A stretch of DNA of 64,000 nucleotides, from assembly GCF_009728995.1 (NCBI RefSeq), contig NZ_VTZW01000003.1, positions 284,341-348,340 on the forward strand. Reading direction: 5' to 3'. This document shows, one piece after another, positions 19,518 through 30,090 of the stretch. The position numbers and the translations under genes were made by a program. The first letter of the stretch is position 1; every line of letters starts with the position of its first letter. The notes under the pieces are model-generated. The model had not been told where the DNA came from and made no database searches. It saw only the letters and a program-made list of their open reading frames with translations. Source of the DNA: Streptomonospora sp. PA3 (GTDB lineage: Bacteria; Actinomycetota; Actinomycetes; Streptosporangiales; Streptosporangiaceae).

Positions 19518-19611
19518 CTTGCCGCCGAGCGCACGGCGCACTTTTGCGCCGGAGGTCCGCCACCGGTGGCGCGGCTCCATCTGGGAAGAACCGCGTGCGC
19601 TCGGCGGCAAG
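19518..19611. repeat. 94-base module with perfect 17-base terminal inverted repeats (copy B)
   Basis: CTTGCCGCCGAGCGCAC (19518-19534) and GTGCGCTCGGCGGCAAG (19595-19611) are exact reverse complements and identical to those of the 12297-12389 module. The interior is inverted relative to that copy (GGAGCCGCGCCACCGGTGGC on the reverse strand). Confidence 0.82.
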
Positions 19612-19871
19612 CTGTGACCGCGCTTCGCGAGGCGCACCCATTGCCGCAGCCCCGGTGGCGGCCGCCCCGGGTGGTGCCCGGTGGGTTCCTGGAAAGCCGC
19701 GCCCCGCCGTTCTTCAGCACGGCCTAACCAGGCGAGGAGGGAAGGCGGTGCCTCAAAGCGCCCCTCTTTCCCGTGGGAAGCACACCTGCCCGGCGGGTAG
19801 GAATCGGTGGGCGGCCGCGATGGGACCAGCGCCGCCGACCGGACCGACGAGCCCGCGGAGCGAGGCCCTGA

Positions 19872-19959
19872 GCGGGTGTGCGGGGCGCGGCGCCGTCTGG
19901 ACTGACGAGCGACCGAGCCAGGAGGGAAGACGGCGCGTCGAAGCGCCCCGTGCACCCGC
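19872..19959. repeat. hairpin repeat family 2, interrupted copy
   Basis: GCGGGTGTGCGGGGCGC (19872-19888) and GCGCCCCGTGCACCCGC (19943-19959) form a 17-base imperfect stem around a 54-base centre. The left arm is preceded by GGACCGACGAGC and GAGCGAGGC, which also flank, inverted, the compact hairpin at 35086-35124. It ends only 18 bases before the SDR start codon. Confidence 0.7.
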
Positions 19960-19977
19960 GGGAAGAGTGGAGGAGAC

Positions 19978-20883
19978 ATGGCCGAGTTGCGGTTCGACGG
20001 GCGCGTCGCGATCGTCACCGGTGCCGGGCACGGCCTGGGCCGGGCCCACGCCCTCGAACTCGCGGCACGCGGCGCCAAGGTCGTCGTCAGTGAGCACGTC
20101 CAGGGCACCGGCCAGGACGGCGCCGACCCGCTGAACGCCGCCGAGGAGGTGGCCGAGCGCATCCGCGAGGCGGGCGGCGTCGCGGCCGTCAGCGTCGACG
20201 ACATCTCCGCCGAGGAGGGCGCCCGCTCCCTGGTCGAGGCGGCGGTCGAGGCCTACGGGCGTGTCGACGTCGTGGTCAACAGCGCGGGGATACTGCGCGA
20301 CAGGGCGTTCCGCAACATCGGCACCGCCGAGTGGGACGCCGTGGTCGGCGTGCACCTGCGCGGCACCTTCCTGGTCACCCGCGCCGCCTTCGGCTACATG
20401 CGCGGCAACGGCTACGGCCGCATCGTCAACACGGCGTCGCCGCCCGGGCTGTTCGGCAACTTCGGGCAGAGCAACTTCGCGGCGGCCAAAATGGGCGTCC
20501 TCGGCCTCACCCGGACCCTGGCCATCGAGGGAGCCAAGTACGACATCACCGCCAACGCCGTGGCCCCGCTGGTGCGCACTCCCGAGACCGAGCGGATGTT
20601 TCCCGGCGACTCGGAGGTGCTGGTGCCGCCCGAGCGGGTCAGCCAGGCCGTGGTGTGGCTGGCCCACGAGGACTGCGAGACCACCGGCGAGGTCTATTCC
20701 GTCGTCGGCGGGCGCGTGGCGCGGATCTTCCTCGCCGAGGGGCCCGGCGCGGAGCTGGGCGGGGGCTCGGCCGAGGACCTCCGCGACATCTGGCCCGACG
20801 TCAACGCCGAACAGCCCTACGTGATCCCGCGCGACTTCGCCGAGCAGGCGCGCACCCACCGGCGCCGCACCGGCCGCGGCTGA
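19978..20883 (+). CDS. short-chain dehydrogenase/reductase, catalytic Tyr replaced by Phe
   Basis: The 301-residue protein closely follows the 3-hydroxyacyl-CoA dehydrogenase domain of peroxisomal multifunctional enzyme type 2: TGAGHGLG cofactor loop (14-21), NSAG (101-104), and INTAS-like NTASPPGLFGNFGQSNF. The catalytic serine (S154) and lysine (K171) are kept, but the position of the catalytic tyrosine is Phe167 (codon TTC). Classical SDR oxidoreduction should therefore be impaired. GGAGGAGAC precedes the ATG. It may be a divergent enzyme or non-catalytic binding protein. It is isolated, with no lipid-metabolism partner next to it. Confidence 0.88.
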   Translation: MAELRFDGRVAIVTGAGHGLGRAHALELAARGAKVVVSEHVQGTGQDGADPLNAAEEVAERIREAGGVAAVSVDDISAEEGARSLVEAAVEAYGRVDVVVNSAGILRDRAFRNIGTAEWDAVVGVHLRGTFLVTRAAFGYMRGNGYGRIVNTASPPGLFGNFGQSNFAAAKMGVLGLTRTLAIEGAKYDITANAVAPLVRTPETERMFPGDSEVLVPPERVSQAVVWLAHEDCETTGEVYSVVGGRVARIFLAEGPGAELGGGSAEDLRDIWPDVNAEQPYVIPRDFAEQARTHRRRTGRG

Positions 20884-21063
20884 CCCGCCCTCGCGGCCAA
20901 GCGGCGCCCGGCCCGGCGAAACAGCGGCGGGCGGGCGGCTGCGGCCGCCGATCGCCGCGTCAACGCAGGCGGCGGCCCCGTATCAGCGCGCTCCCGGCCG
21001 TTTCGCCCCCCAGCCACCCTCGGCGCTCCTACGATGACCGAACGAAGCCGGGGAGGGTGACGA

Positions 21064-21438
21064 ATGAGGGAGTTCGGCGAACTGGAGGCCGCCATCATGG
21101 ACGCGCTGTGGCGGTCCGACCGACCGCTGGCGGTCCGCGAGGTCCGCGAGTCCATGGACTACGACCGCGACGTCGCCTACACGACCGTGATGACGGTCGC
21201 CAACATCCTTTTCCACAAGGGCCTGCTGGAGCGGAAGAAGGCCGGTCGGGCGTGGCTGTACTGGCCGCGGGAGTCGCGTGAGGAGCACACCGCGCGGGTG
21301 ATGAGCGAGGTCTTCAGCGCCTGCGGCGACCCGGGGACCACCATGCTGCGCTTCGTCGAGAGCTTCAGCGACGAGGACATGGCACGAATGTGCGACGTGC
21401 TGAGCGAGGTCCGCGCCCAGCGCGCGCAGGTGTCGTAG
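21064..21438 (+). CDS. BlaI/MecI/CopY-family transcriptional repressor
   Basis: The 124-residue protein opens with the family winged helix (LEAAIMDALWRSDRPLAVRE and YTTVMTVANILFHKGLLERKKAGRAWLYWP) and ends with the dimerising helical tail. BlaI-type repressors normally sit next to an M56 BlaR1-like membrane protease; none is seen here, so this is an orphan repressor, as often in actinomycetes. GGGAGGGTGACGA lies before the ATG. Targets are not evident. Confidence 0.92.
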   Translation: MREFGELEAAIMDALWRSDRPLAVREVRESMDYDRDVAYTTVMTVANILFHKGLLERKKAGRAWLYWPRESREEHTARVMSEVFSACGDPGTTMLRFVESFSDEDMARMCDVLSEVRAQRAQVS

Positions 21439-21495
21439 GCCGCATCGCCCGCGCACCGCGCCCCCGGGGCTCGGGCGCGCGGCGGCCGGGCGTTT

Positions 21496-23396
<1,901 letters not shown>

Positions 23397-23584
23397 CGGC
23401 GGGGCGCGCCGCCCGATCCGCCGCCGCGGGCGGTCCCCGGCGCGGCCGCCCGAGGGGCCGCGGCGGCCCGGGCAACACCGGCGGAAGCGCTGATGCGTGT
23501 ATCTACGAACGTGCCCGAGGACATAGGCTCTGGCACAGTGAGACGGCAGTTCAACCGACGTGCGGGCAAGGGGTGCAGGAACAC

Positions 23585-24913
23585 GTGACCACCAACGGTG
23601 CGGCGCGACGGGTCGACCAATTCACGCTGGACAACGGACTACGCCTGGTGACCGCGCCTGCCTCGACTCCGCAGGTCGCCGCCGTGAACCTGTGGTACGG
23701 AGTCGGCTCCCGCTTCGAGGTGCCCGGGCGCACCGGCTTCGCCCACCTCTTCGAGCACCTGATGTTCCAGGGCAGCGGCAACGTGGCCAAGGGCGAGCAC
23801 TTCGACGCCGTCGAGCGCCTGGGCGGCGAGATCAACGCCTCCACCTCCACCGACCGCACCAACTACTACGAGACCGTGCCCGAGCACGCTCTGGACCTGG
23901 TGCTGTGGCTGGAGGCCGACCGGCTGGCCACCCTGCGCGAGGGGATGAGCCAGGAGGTGCTGGACAACCAGCGCGACGTCGTCAAGAACGAGCGCCGCCA
24001 GCGCTACGACAACCAGCCCTACGGGACCGCTCTGGAGCGCATCCTGCGCCTGGCCTACCCCGAGGGCCACCCCTACCACCACGCCACCATCGGCTCCATG
24101 GCCGATCTGGACGCCGCCGACCTGGACTACGTGCTCGACTTCCACCGGCGCCACTACGGCCCCGACAACGCCGTGCTCACGGTGGTCAGCAACCTGGACC
24201 CGCAGGATGTGCGCGACCGGGTGGAGCGCTACTTCGGCGCCATCCCGGCGCGCCCGCGGACGGCCGAGGCCCCCGACGCCGGCCTCACCGGCCTGCTCGG
24301 CGGCCCCGTCGCCGACCGCGTCGTCGAGACCGTCCCGGCGCCCGGCGTGTTCCTCGGCTACCGGGTCGCCCCCTACGGCGAGGGCGACTTCGACGTCATG
24401 CACCTGGCCTCGGCCGTCCTCGGGCAGGGCCAGGGCAGCCGCCTCTACCGCCGCCTGGTGCTGGAGCGCGGCCTGGCCGCCGACGACGGCGGGGCCGCCG
24501 CCGACCTGCTGCCGTTCCGCTACACGCCCAGCCTGATGCTGGTCAACATGATCGCCCGCGAGGGCGTTAGCGGCGACACGCTGGAAGAGGCCATGATCGA
24601 GGAGATCGGCACGCTGGCCGAGGGCGTCTCGGACGAGGAGCTGGAACGCGCCCGCGCCATCCTGGAGCGCGACCACCTGCAGACCCTGTCCCACCCCGCC
24701 GGCCTGGCCGACAGCATTGGCTCCTGCACCCAGCTGTTCGGCGACCCCGAGCTCGCGTTCACCTGGCCGCAGCGCTGGAGCTCGGTCACCACCGAGGACG
24801 TCGTGGACCTGGCCAAGCGCCTGCTGGTGGCAGAGAACCGGCTGTCGGTGCGCTTCGACCCGGAGTCCGCGGGCGAGCCCGCCGCTGCCCCCGCGGGCGG
24901 CTCCGCCGGCTGA
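23585..24913 (+). CDS. M16 family zinc metallopeptidase (catalytic partner)
   Basis: From GTG 23585 the product is 442 residues. The inverted zinc motif HLFEH is at residues 54-58 (AHLFEHLMFQGSGN), followed by NASTSTDRTNYYETVPEHAL as in insulinase-fold peptidases. No signal peptide is visible. It is the first of two M16 genes; the pair resembles bacterial counterparts of the mitochondrial processing peptidase beta/alpha subunits. The next gene begins 106 bases later. It probably degrades peptides in a clamshell heterodimer. Confidence 0.93.
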   Translation: MTTNGAARRVDQFTLDNGLRLVTAPASTPQVAAVNLWYGVGSRFEVPGRTGFAHLFEHLMFQGSGNVAKGEHFDAVERLGGEINASTSTDRTNYYETVPEHALDLVLWLEADRLATLREGMSQEVLDNQRDVVKNERRQRYDNQPYGTALERILRLAYPEGHPYHHATIGSMADLDAADLDYVLDFHRRHYGPDNAVLTVVSNLDPQDVRDRVERYFGAIPARPRTAEAPDAGLTGLLGGPVADRVVETVPAPGVFLGYRVAPYGEGDFDVMHLASAVLGQGQGSRLYRRLVLERGLAADDGGAAADLLPFRYTPSLMLVNMIAREGVSGDTLEEAMIEEIGTLAEGVSDEELERARAILERDHLQTLSHPAGLADSIGSCTQLFGDPELAFTWPQRWSSVTTEDVVDLAKRLLVAENRLSVRFDPESAGEPAAAPAGGSAG

Positions 24914-25019
24914 CCGGCCGCGGGACCCGCGGCGCGGAGCGCGGGCAGCCCGCCTTCGGCCGCCCGCGGCCCGCTCCGCCCGGTGCCTTCGTCCGCCACA
25001 CAAGAGAGTCGTCACTCCC

Positions 25020-26366
25020 ATGCTGCAGACCCGACCGGATCTCGGTGCCCCCGAGCCCTACACCTTCCCCAAGCCGCGGCGGCTGGCCGTGGGCGGCGGC
25101 ACCGTCGTCGCCATCGACGTCCCCGGCCAGACCTTCGCCGCGGTCCGCCTCGTCCACCAGGCCGGCGGCGCCTCAGAGCCGCCGGAGAACATGGGCGTCG
25201 CCGCGCTCGCCAACGAGGCGCTGGAGGACGGCGTCCACGGCAACAGCTCGCTGGCCCCCGCGCTGGAGCGGCACGGCGCCGAGTGGGTGTCGCGCGTCAC
25301 CTGGGACAGTTTCGTGACCGGCGTCGACGCGCCCGTCACCCGCCTGCGGGACGCCACCGCGCTGCTGGCCGAGGCCGTACGCGCCCCGGCGCTGCGCGAC
25401 GAGGACGTGCTGCGCCGCCGCGACCAGATCCTGGAGCGGTTCTGGCTGGACGCCTCGGTGCCCTCCACCCTGGCCACGCGCGCCATCGGCGGACAGCTGT
25501 TCACCGGCCGCTACGCCACTCCGCTCGGCGGCGCGCCCGAGCGCCTCAAGGGCGTCACTCCGCAGGACGTGCGGGACTTCCACACCTCCTCCATCGCGGC
25601 GGTGGCGGGCACGCTGGTGATCGTGGGCGACCTGGCCGGCGTGGACCTCGAAGAGCTGGGCGCGACGGTGTTCGGCGGCGCCCGTGCCGCGCAGGCGCCC
25701 GCATCGACACCGCCCGGTCCCGCCCCGGGCGACCTGCCGCGCGTGCTGATCCTGGACCGCCCCGACTCGGTCCAGTCGGCCCTGCTGATGGCCCAGCGCG
25801 CGCCGGCGCGCACGCAGGTCGACCTGCCCCGGGCCGACGGCGTCAGCGACGTGCTGGGCGGCATGTTCACCTCGCGCCTGAACATGGAGCTGCGCGAGCG
25901 CCTGGGCTACACCTACGGTGTGGGCTGCCGGTTCGACCTGCGCCGCGACAGCGGGGTCTTCCTGATCAGCACCCAGGTCGACACCGAGACCACGGCGCAC
26001 TCGCTGACCGCCTCGCTGGCCGAGATCGACCGGCTGCAGCGCGAGGGGGTGACCGACGGGGAGCTCTCGGCGGTGCGCGAGTCCAACACGGTGGGGCTGC
26101 CGGTGACCTACTCCACGCCGCGCAGCCTGGCCGGTGCGCTGGTCGAGATGGTCGTCCACGACCTGCCCGAGGACCACATCGACCGGCTGCGGGCCGGCTT
26201 CGAGCGGCTCACCGCCGCGGACCTGGCCGAGGCCGCCGGCGAGTACCTGCGCCCGCGCGAGATGGTCACCGTCATCGCCGGCGACGCCAAGCGCCTGGAA
26301 GGCCCGCTGAGCGAGGCCGGCGCGGGGCCGGTCACGGTGCGCGACCCCGAGACGCTGTGGAGCTGA
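25020..26366 (+). CDS. M16 family peptidase-like protein (non-catalytic partner)
   Basis: The 448-residue protein shares the M16 fold but has LANEA (63-67) where the catalytic partner has HxxEH, so it lacks zinc ligands. The C-terminal half keeps the conserved RLNMELRERLGYTYGVGCRF segment that binds substrate in alpha-type subunits. The start is ATG 25020 with GAGAG upstream; the longer frame is not coding. Loss of the zinc site and the adjacent catalytic paralogue indicate a heterodimeric peptidase. Confidence 0.92.
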   Translation: MLQTRPDLGAPEPYTFPKPRRLAVGGGTVVAIDVPGQTFAAVRLVHQAGGASEPPENMGVAALANEALEDGVHGNSSLAPALERHGAEWVSRVTWDSFVTGVDAPVTRLRDATALLAEAVRAPALRDEDVLRRRDQILERFWLDASVPSTLATRAIGGQLFTGRYATPLGGAPERLKGVTPQDVRDFHTSSIAAVAGTLVIVGDLAGVDLEELGATVFGGARAAQAPASTPPGPAPGDLPRVLILDRPDSVQSALLMAQRAPARTQVDLPRADGVSDVLGGMFTSRLNMELRERLGYTYGVGCRFDLRRDSGVFLISTQVDTETTAHSLTASLAEIDRLQREGVTDGELSAVRESNTVGLPVTYSTPRSLAGALVEMVVHDLPEDHIDRLRAGFERLTAADLAEAAGEYLRPREMVTVIAGDAKRLEGPLSEAGAGPVTVRDPETLWS

Positions 26367-26444
26367 GCCGCAATCGGCCCGTCCTTCCCGGGGGACCCGT
26401 GTGTACCGTCGGTGACGATAGGTAAAGACCGGTAGGAAAGGTGC

Positions 26445-26639
26445 ATGGAGTCCCTTGGGAAGGACATAACAAAACCGAACCTAAACGACGGTGATCCGGC
26501 AACCACCTGCTTGGACGTCGGCAATGCCTGGTATAAACGAGGATCCGTGCACGTTCAGCATGGGGACCGCCGTGCCGTTCGATGCGACTGTAAGAGCCCG
26601 CAGGAGGCCACCGTGGCCGTGATGAGACTCGCTGACTGA
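26445..26639 (+). CDS. candidate leader ORF coupled to the kinase gene
   Basis: A 64-codon frame starts at ATG 26445 with AGGAAAGG seven bases upstream and ends two bases before the kinase GTG, whose own upstream region has no good ribosome site. Codon choice is unlike the neighbours (ATA, ACA, AAA, CTA) and the region is less G+C-rich. AGGAGG also precedes an in-frame GTG near the end (VAVMRLAD), so a shorter eight-residue leader is possible. A promoter-like TTGGAC...TATAAA (26511-26537) lies inside the frame. It may be a leader peptide rather than a functional protein. Confidence 0.4.
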   Translation: MESLGKDITKPNLNDGDPATTCLDVGNAWYKRGSVHVQHGDRRAVRCDCKSPQEATVAVMRLAD

Positions 26640-26641
26640 CC

Positions 26642-28093
26642 GTGTCCTCCATCGAGAACCCTGAAGCGGAGCGGCCCGACGCCCACCGGCCCGAGCGTGC
26701 TGACCAGCCCTCGGTTCCTGCGGCCGTGGACGACGGCAGGTCGCGCCGCGTGCTCAAGGGGCGCTACGAACTCCTCGACGAGATCGCCCGCGGGGGCGTG
26801 GGCACCGTCTGGCGCGCGACCGACCTGGTGCTGGCCCGCCAGGTCGCGGTCAAGGAGCTGCGGCTGCCCGACGACCTCAGCGCCGCCGAGCGCGAGAGCC
26901 TGCTGCAGCGGACCACGCGCGAGGCTCGCGTGGCGGCCCGGCTGGCCCACCCCGGCGTGGTCACGGTGCTCGACGTGGTCGACGAGGACGAGCGGCCGTG
27001 GATCGTCATGGAGTACATCGACGCCCGCACCCTCGCCGACATCGTGGATGTCGCCGGGCCGCTGCCCTACCAGCGCGTGGCCGAAATCGGTCTGCAGCTG
27101 ATCGACGCGCTCAAGGTCGCCCACGACGACGGCATCGTGCACCGCGACGTCAAGCCCGACAACGTGATGATCAGCGAGGGCGGCCGGGTCGTGCTGACCG
27201 ACTTCGGGCTGGCCGCCTGGACCGGCGAATCCGCGCTGACCAGCTCCGGGCGCATCATCGGCTCGCCCTCCTACATCCCGCCCGAGCGGGCCAAGGCCGG
27301 GCCGGTGGGGCCCGAGTCCGACCTGTGGTCGCTGGGCGCCACGCTCTACGCCGCCGTCGAGGGCCACCCGCCCTACGACCGCAAGGGCTACATCCGCATC
27401 CTCAAGGGCGTCGACCTGGAGGACCCGCCCGTGGCCCAGAACGCCGGCCCGCTCGCCCCGGTGCTGGCCGGGCTGCTGCACGTCCAGCCGGGCGACCGCC
27501 TCACCGCTGACAACGCGACCAAGATGCTGCGCATCGCCGCGCTCGCGCCGTGGGCACCCGAGACCGGCCCCGAGTCCGCGGCCAAGGCGACGGCGAGCGG
27601 CGCGCAGCCGACCGTGCCGCGCCCGGCCCGCGAGGACGGCCACGGGGCCGCCGGCACCGGCCGCGGCGATCGGAGCGGCGGCGCGCACCCGGCGGGCGGC
27701 GACGGCGAAGGGGCCGAGGAAGCCGACGAGGAGGGCGAACCGGCCGAGCCCGGTGGCGATGCGGCAAGCGGCGACGACTCCGGCTCCGAGACCGAGCGCG
27801 ACTGGTTCCGGCCGAGCGCCCAGCCGCTGCGCAGCTCCCTGCAGGAGTCGGTGTCCGAACTGCAGGAGCAGGTCTCCGACTCGGTGAGCCACCTGCACGA
27901 GCGGCTCCAGCGCCACCGCCCGGAGGCGGTCGGCCACCTGCTGACCTCCATCCGCGACTCCACCGACACCCTCGGGCTGACCAGCTCGGGCAAGCACCGC
28001 GAGGGCAGCTCGCTGCCGGTCGTGCTGGGGGTGGCCGCAGGAGTGCTGCTGCTGCTCGGCGTGGTGCTGTGGGCGCTGCTCTTCCGCACCTGA
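26642..28093 (+). CDS. membrane-anchored Ser/Thr protein kinase
   Basis: The 483-residue kinase has glycine loop ARGGVGTVWRA (49-59), catalytic lysine K71 (VAVKE), HRDVKPDN (167-174), DFG (187-189) and activation segment GSPSYIPPE. After the kinase domain comes a glycine/glutamate-rich linker (315-390), a heptad-like stretch (SLQESVSELQEQVSDSVSHL), and a membrane helix only three residues from the C-terminus. So there is no external sensor domain. Coiled-coil dimerisation may replace it. Translation is probably coupled to the leader frame upstream. Confidence 0.93.
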   Translation: MSSIENPEAERPDAHRPERADQPSVPAAVDDGRSRRVLKGRYELLDEIARGGVGTVWRATDLVLARQVAVKELRLPDDLSAAERESLLQRTTREARVAARLAHPGVVTVLDVVDEDERPWIVMEYIDARTLADIVDVAGPLPYQRVAEIGLQLIDALKVAHDDGIVHRDVKPDNVMISEGGRVVLTDFGLAAWTGESALTSSGRIIGSPSYIPPERAKAGPVGPESDLWSLGATLYAAVEGHPPYDRKGYIRILKGVDLEDPPVAQNAGPLAPVLAGLLHVQPGDRLTADNATKMLRIAALAPWAPETGPESAAKATASGAQPTVPRPAREDGHGAAGTGRGDRSGGAHPAGGDGEGAEEADEEGEPAEPGGDAASGDDSGSETERDWFRPSAQPLRSSLQESVSELQEQVSDSVSHLHERLQRHRPEAVGHLLTSIRDSTDTLGLTSSGKHREGSSLPVVLGVAAGVLLLLGVVLWALLFRT

Positions 28094-28264
28094 GCCCGGC
28101 CGCGGCCCTGCCCGGCCGACCCGGCACGCCGCCGGAGCCGTCCTCGGCGGCGCTCCGGGCGCCGGCAGCGGCCAAGACGACACCGCGGCGACTCGCGCCG
28201 CACCGCAGGACGCCCCGCTGAACCGGTGCGGTTACACTCCAGCGGGCACGGTCAGCGGAGCGGT

Positions 28265-29704
28265 ATGAGCGTCACGACAGACATCCCCGCCCGCCTCGAC
28301 CGCCTCCCATGGCAGCGCTGGCACTGGCTGATCCTTCTCGGCCTGGGCAGCGTGTGGATCCTCGACGGTCTCGAGGTGACCATCGTCGGCGCCATCGGCT
28401 CGCGCATCACCGAGCCGGGCAGCGGGCTGAACATCACCGAGGGCCAGGTGGGCCTGGCCGCCTCGATCTACATCGTGGGCGCCTGCCTGGGCGCCCTCTA
28501 CTTCGGCCACCTCACCGAGAAGTACGGGCGGCGCAAGATCTTCCTGGTGACGCTCGGGGTCTACCTGGTCGCGACCGTGCTGACGGCCTTCTCCGGCACG
28601 GCGCTGTGGTTCTACGCCTGCCGCTTCTTCACCGGGTTCGGCATCGGCGGCGAGTACGCGGCCATCAACTCCGCGATCGACGAGATGGTGCCCGCCCGGC
28701 TGCGCGGGCGCATCGCGCTGATGGTCAACGGGTCCTACTGGCTGGGTGCGGCAGCGGGCGCGGCGATGGCCTACCCGCTGCTCCAGCCCGACATCGTCTC
28801 GGAGTTCCTCGGCTGGCGGCTGCTCTTCGCCGTCGGCGGCGTGCTCGGCCTGATCATCATCGTCGTGCGGCGCATCGTGCCGGAGAGCCCGCGCTGGCTG
28901 ATCATCCACGGCCGCGACCAGGAGGCCGAGAAGATCGTGCGCGGAATCGAGGAGGAGGTGGAGCGCGAAGCCGGCCGCGACGACCTGCCCGAGCCGCAGG
29001 ACACGCTGGAGCTGGAGCAGCGCACCAGGACCACCTTCCGCGAGATCGCGCGGACGATCGCGGCCACCTATCCGCGGCGCACCGTCGTGGGCCTGGCCCT
29101 GTTCGGGGGGCAGGCGTTCCTGTACAACGCCGTCTTCTTCACCCAGGCCCTGGTGCTGACGACCTTCTTCGGCGTCTCCTCGGGGGTCGCGCCGCTGTAC
29201 ATCATCCCGCTGGCGCTGGGCAACTTCCTGGGGCCGGTGCTGCTGGGGCACCTGTTCGACCGGCTCGGCCGCAAACCGATGATCGCCGGCACCTACATCG
29301 GCTCGGGTCTGCTGCTGGTGGGCACCGGTCTGCTGCTCCAGGCCGGGGTGCTCAGCGCGCTGACGGTGACGCTGTGCTGGTGCGTGGTGTTCTTCTTCGC
29401 CTCCGCCGGGGCCAGCTCGGCCTACCTGACCGTCAGCGAGGTCTTCCCGATGGAGATCCGGCCCCAGGCCATCGCCCTGTTCTACTCCGTGGGCACCGCC
29501 CTGGGCGGCATCGTCGGGCCCGCGCTGTTCGGCCGACTGGTGGGAAGCGGCGAGGTCTCCCAGGTGGCCTTGGGCTACTTCCTGGGTGCGGGGCTGATGA
29601 TCGGGGCCGGCGTCGTGCACTGGATCATCGGCCTGGAGGTGGCCCGGCAGTCCCTGGAGAACATCGCCTCGCCGCTGAGCAAGAAGGCCATCACCTCGTC
29701 CTAG
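28265..29704 (+). CDS. MFS transporter (sugar-porter / aromatic-acid-like)
   Basis: From ATG 28265 (GGAGCGGT before it) the protein is 479 residues with about 12 helices. Motifs include the loop 2-3 sequence GHLTEKYGRRK, FFTGFGIGGEYAAINSAIDE, and PESPRWLI at the end of helix 6 (the sugar-porter signature PESPR). After a charged central loop the pattern repeats (GHLFDRLGRKP). These point to the sugar-transporter/AAHS branch, proton-coupled. Substrate unknown. No metabolic partner gene is adjacent. Confidence 0.9.
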   Translation: MSVTTDIPARLDRLPWQRWHWLILLGLGSVWILDGLEVTIVGAIGSRITEPGSGLNITEGQVGLAASIYIVGACLGALYFGHLTEKYGRRKIFLVTLGVYLVATVLTAFSGTALWFYACRFFTGFGIGGEYAAINSAIDEMVPARLRGRIALMVNGSYWLGAAAGAAMAYPLLQPDIVSEFLGWRLLFAVGGVLGLIIIVVRRIVPESPRWLIIHGRDQEAEKIVRGIEEEVEREAGRDDLPEPQDTLELEQRTRTTFREIARTIAATYPRRTVVGLALFGGQAFLYNAVFFTQALVLTTFFGVSSGVAPLYIIPLALGNFLGPVLLGHLFDRLGRKPMIAGTYIGSGLLLVGTGLLLQAGVLSALTVTLCWCVVFFFASAGASSAYLTVSEVFPMEIRPQAIALFYSVGTALGGIVGPALFGRLVGSGEVSQVALGYFLGAGLMIGAGVVHWIIGLEVARQSLENIASPLSKKAITSS

Positions 29705-29800
29705 TCCGGACGGGAAGGCCGGCGGGGCGCGGAGGCCCCCCGCCCGCCACCCGACCCGGCCGAGCAACGGAAGGCGCACCGCCACCGAGGGGCCAACGGT

Positions 29801-29843
29801 GGGAGTCCCAAATTTGGGAGTTCCATTTTTGGGACTCCCAAAT
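29801..29843. repeat. palindrome cluster GGGAGTCCCAAA / TTTGGGACTCCC
   Basis: TCCCAAATTTGGGA (29806-29819) is a perfect palindrome, and GGGAGTCCCAAA (29801-29812) pairs with TTTGGGACTCCC (29828-29839). The block is strikingly A/T-richer than the surroundings and lies just ahead of the decayed ATPase frame, so it is probably that gene's old operator/promoter. Confidence 0.65.
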
Positions 29844-29866
29844 CTGGTACCTTCCACGATCACCGG

Positions 29867-30060
29867 CCGACTGTCGTGGTCATCGACGAGCTTCCCTACC
29901 TGATCGAGCAGGTCGCGGCCTTCGAGGGAATCCTGCAGAAGGCGTGGCACCGCGAACTCAGCCGCAAACCGCGCAAGCCGCGGGCCGGATGCCGGAGTCG
30001 TCCCTCACACGCGCGCTCGAACTGCTGCGCGAAAAGGGCGTGATCAAGGCCGGGATCGGC
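29867..30060 (+). pseudogene. remnant of an ATPase_2/DUF234-type AAA protein
   Basis: Frame 1 from 29867 reads PTVVVIDELPYLIEQVAAFE then GILQKAWHRELSRKP, the Walker B and following helix of archaeal-type (PF01637) ATPases found in actinobacteria. After about 29980 the match continues in another frame as MPESSLTRALELLREKGVIK, resembling the winged-helix part of the same proteins. The Walker A half, the middle and the C-terminus are missing. Thus it is an internally deleted, frameshifted relic, lying between the MFS gene and a tRNA. It could mark an excised or decayed mobile segment. Confidence 0.65.
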
Positions 30061-30090
30061 GGCCTGCCGCGGGGTGCGGCGGTGCCGGTG

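Larger units (their letters stand above)
19331..19725. repeat. composite intergenic repeat, copy B (longest)
   Basis: Outer ends GGTTGCGGCAATGGG (19367-19381) and CCCATTGCCGCAGCC (19637-19651) enclose two 55-base units and the inner module. The flanks (19331-19366 and 19652-19725) also match, in inverse orientation, those of copy C at 40331-40497, for example GCTGAAGAACGGCGGG and AACCCACCGGG. So the full element here is about 395 bases. Confidence 0.8.

Noticed and set aside
19170-19727. Plus-strand 185-codon frame across the repeat-filled spacer
   Set aside because: It is composed of the repeat modules themselves and has no ribosome-binding site; the repeats occur elsewhere in other frames.
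26511-26537. TTGGAC...TATAAA as a firm promoter for the kinase gene
   Set aside because: The spacer is only 15 bases, below the usual 16-18, so it is mentioned as a possibility but not listed as a feature.
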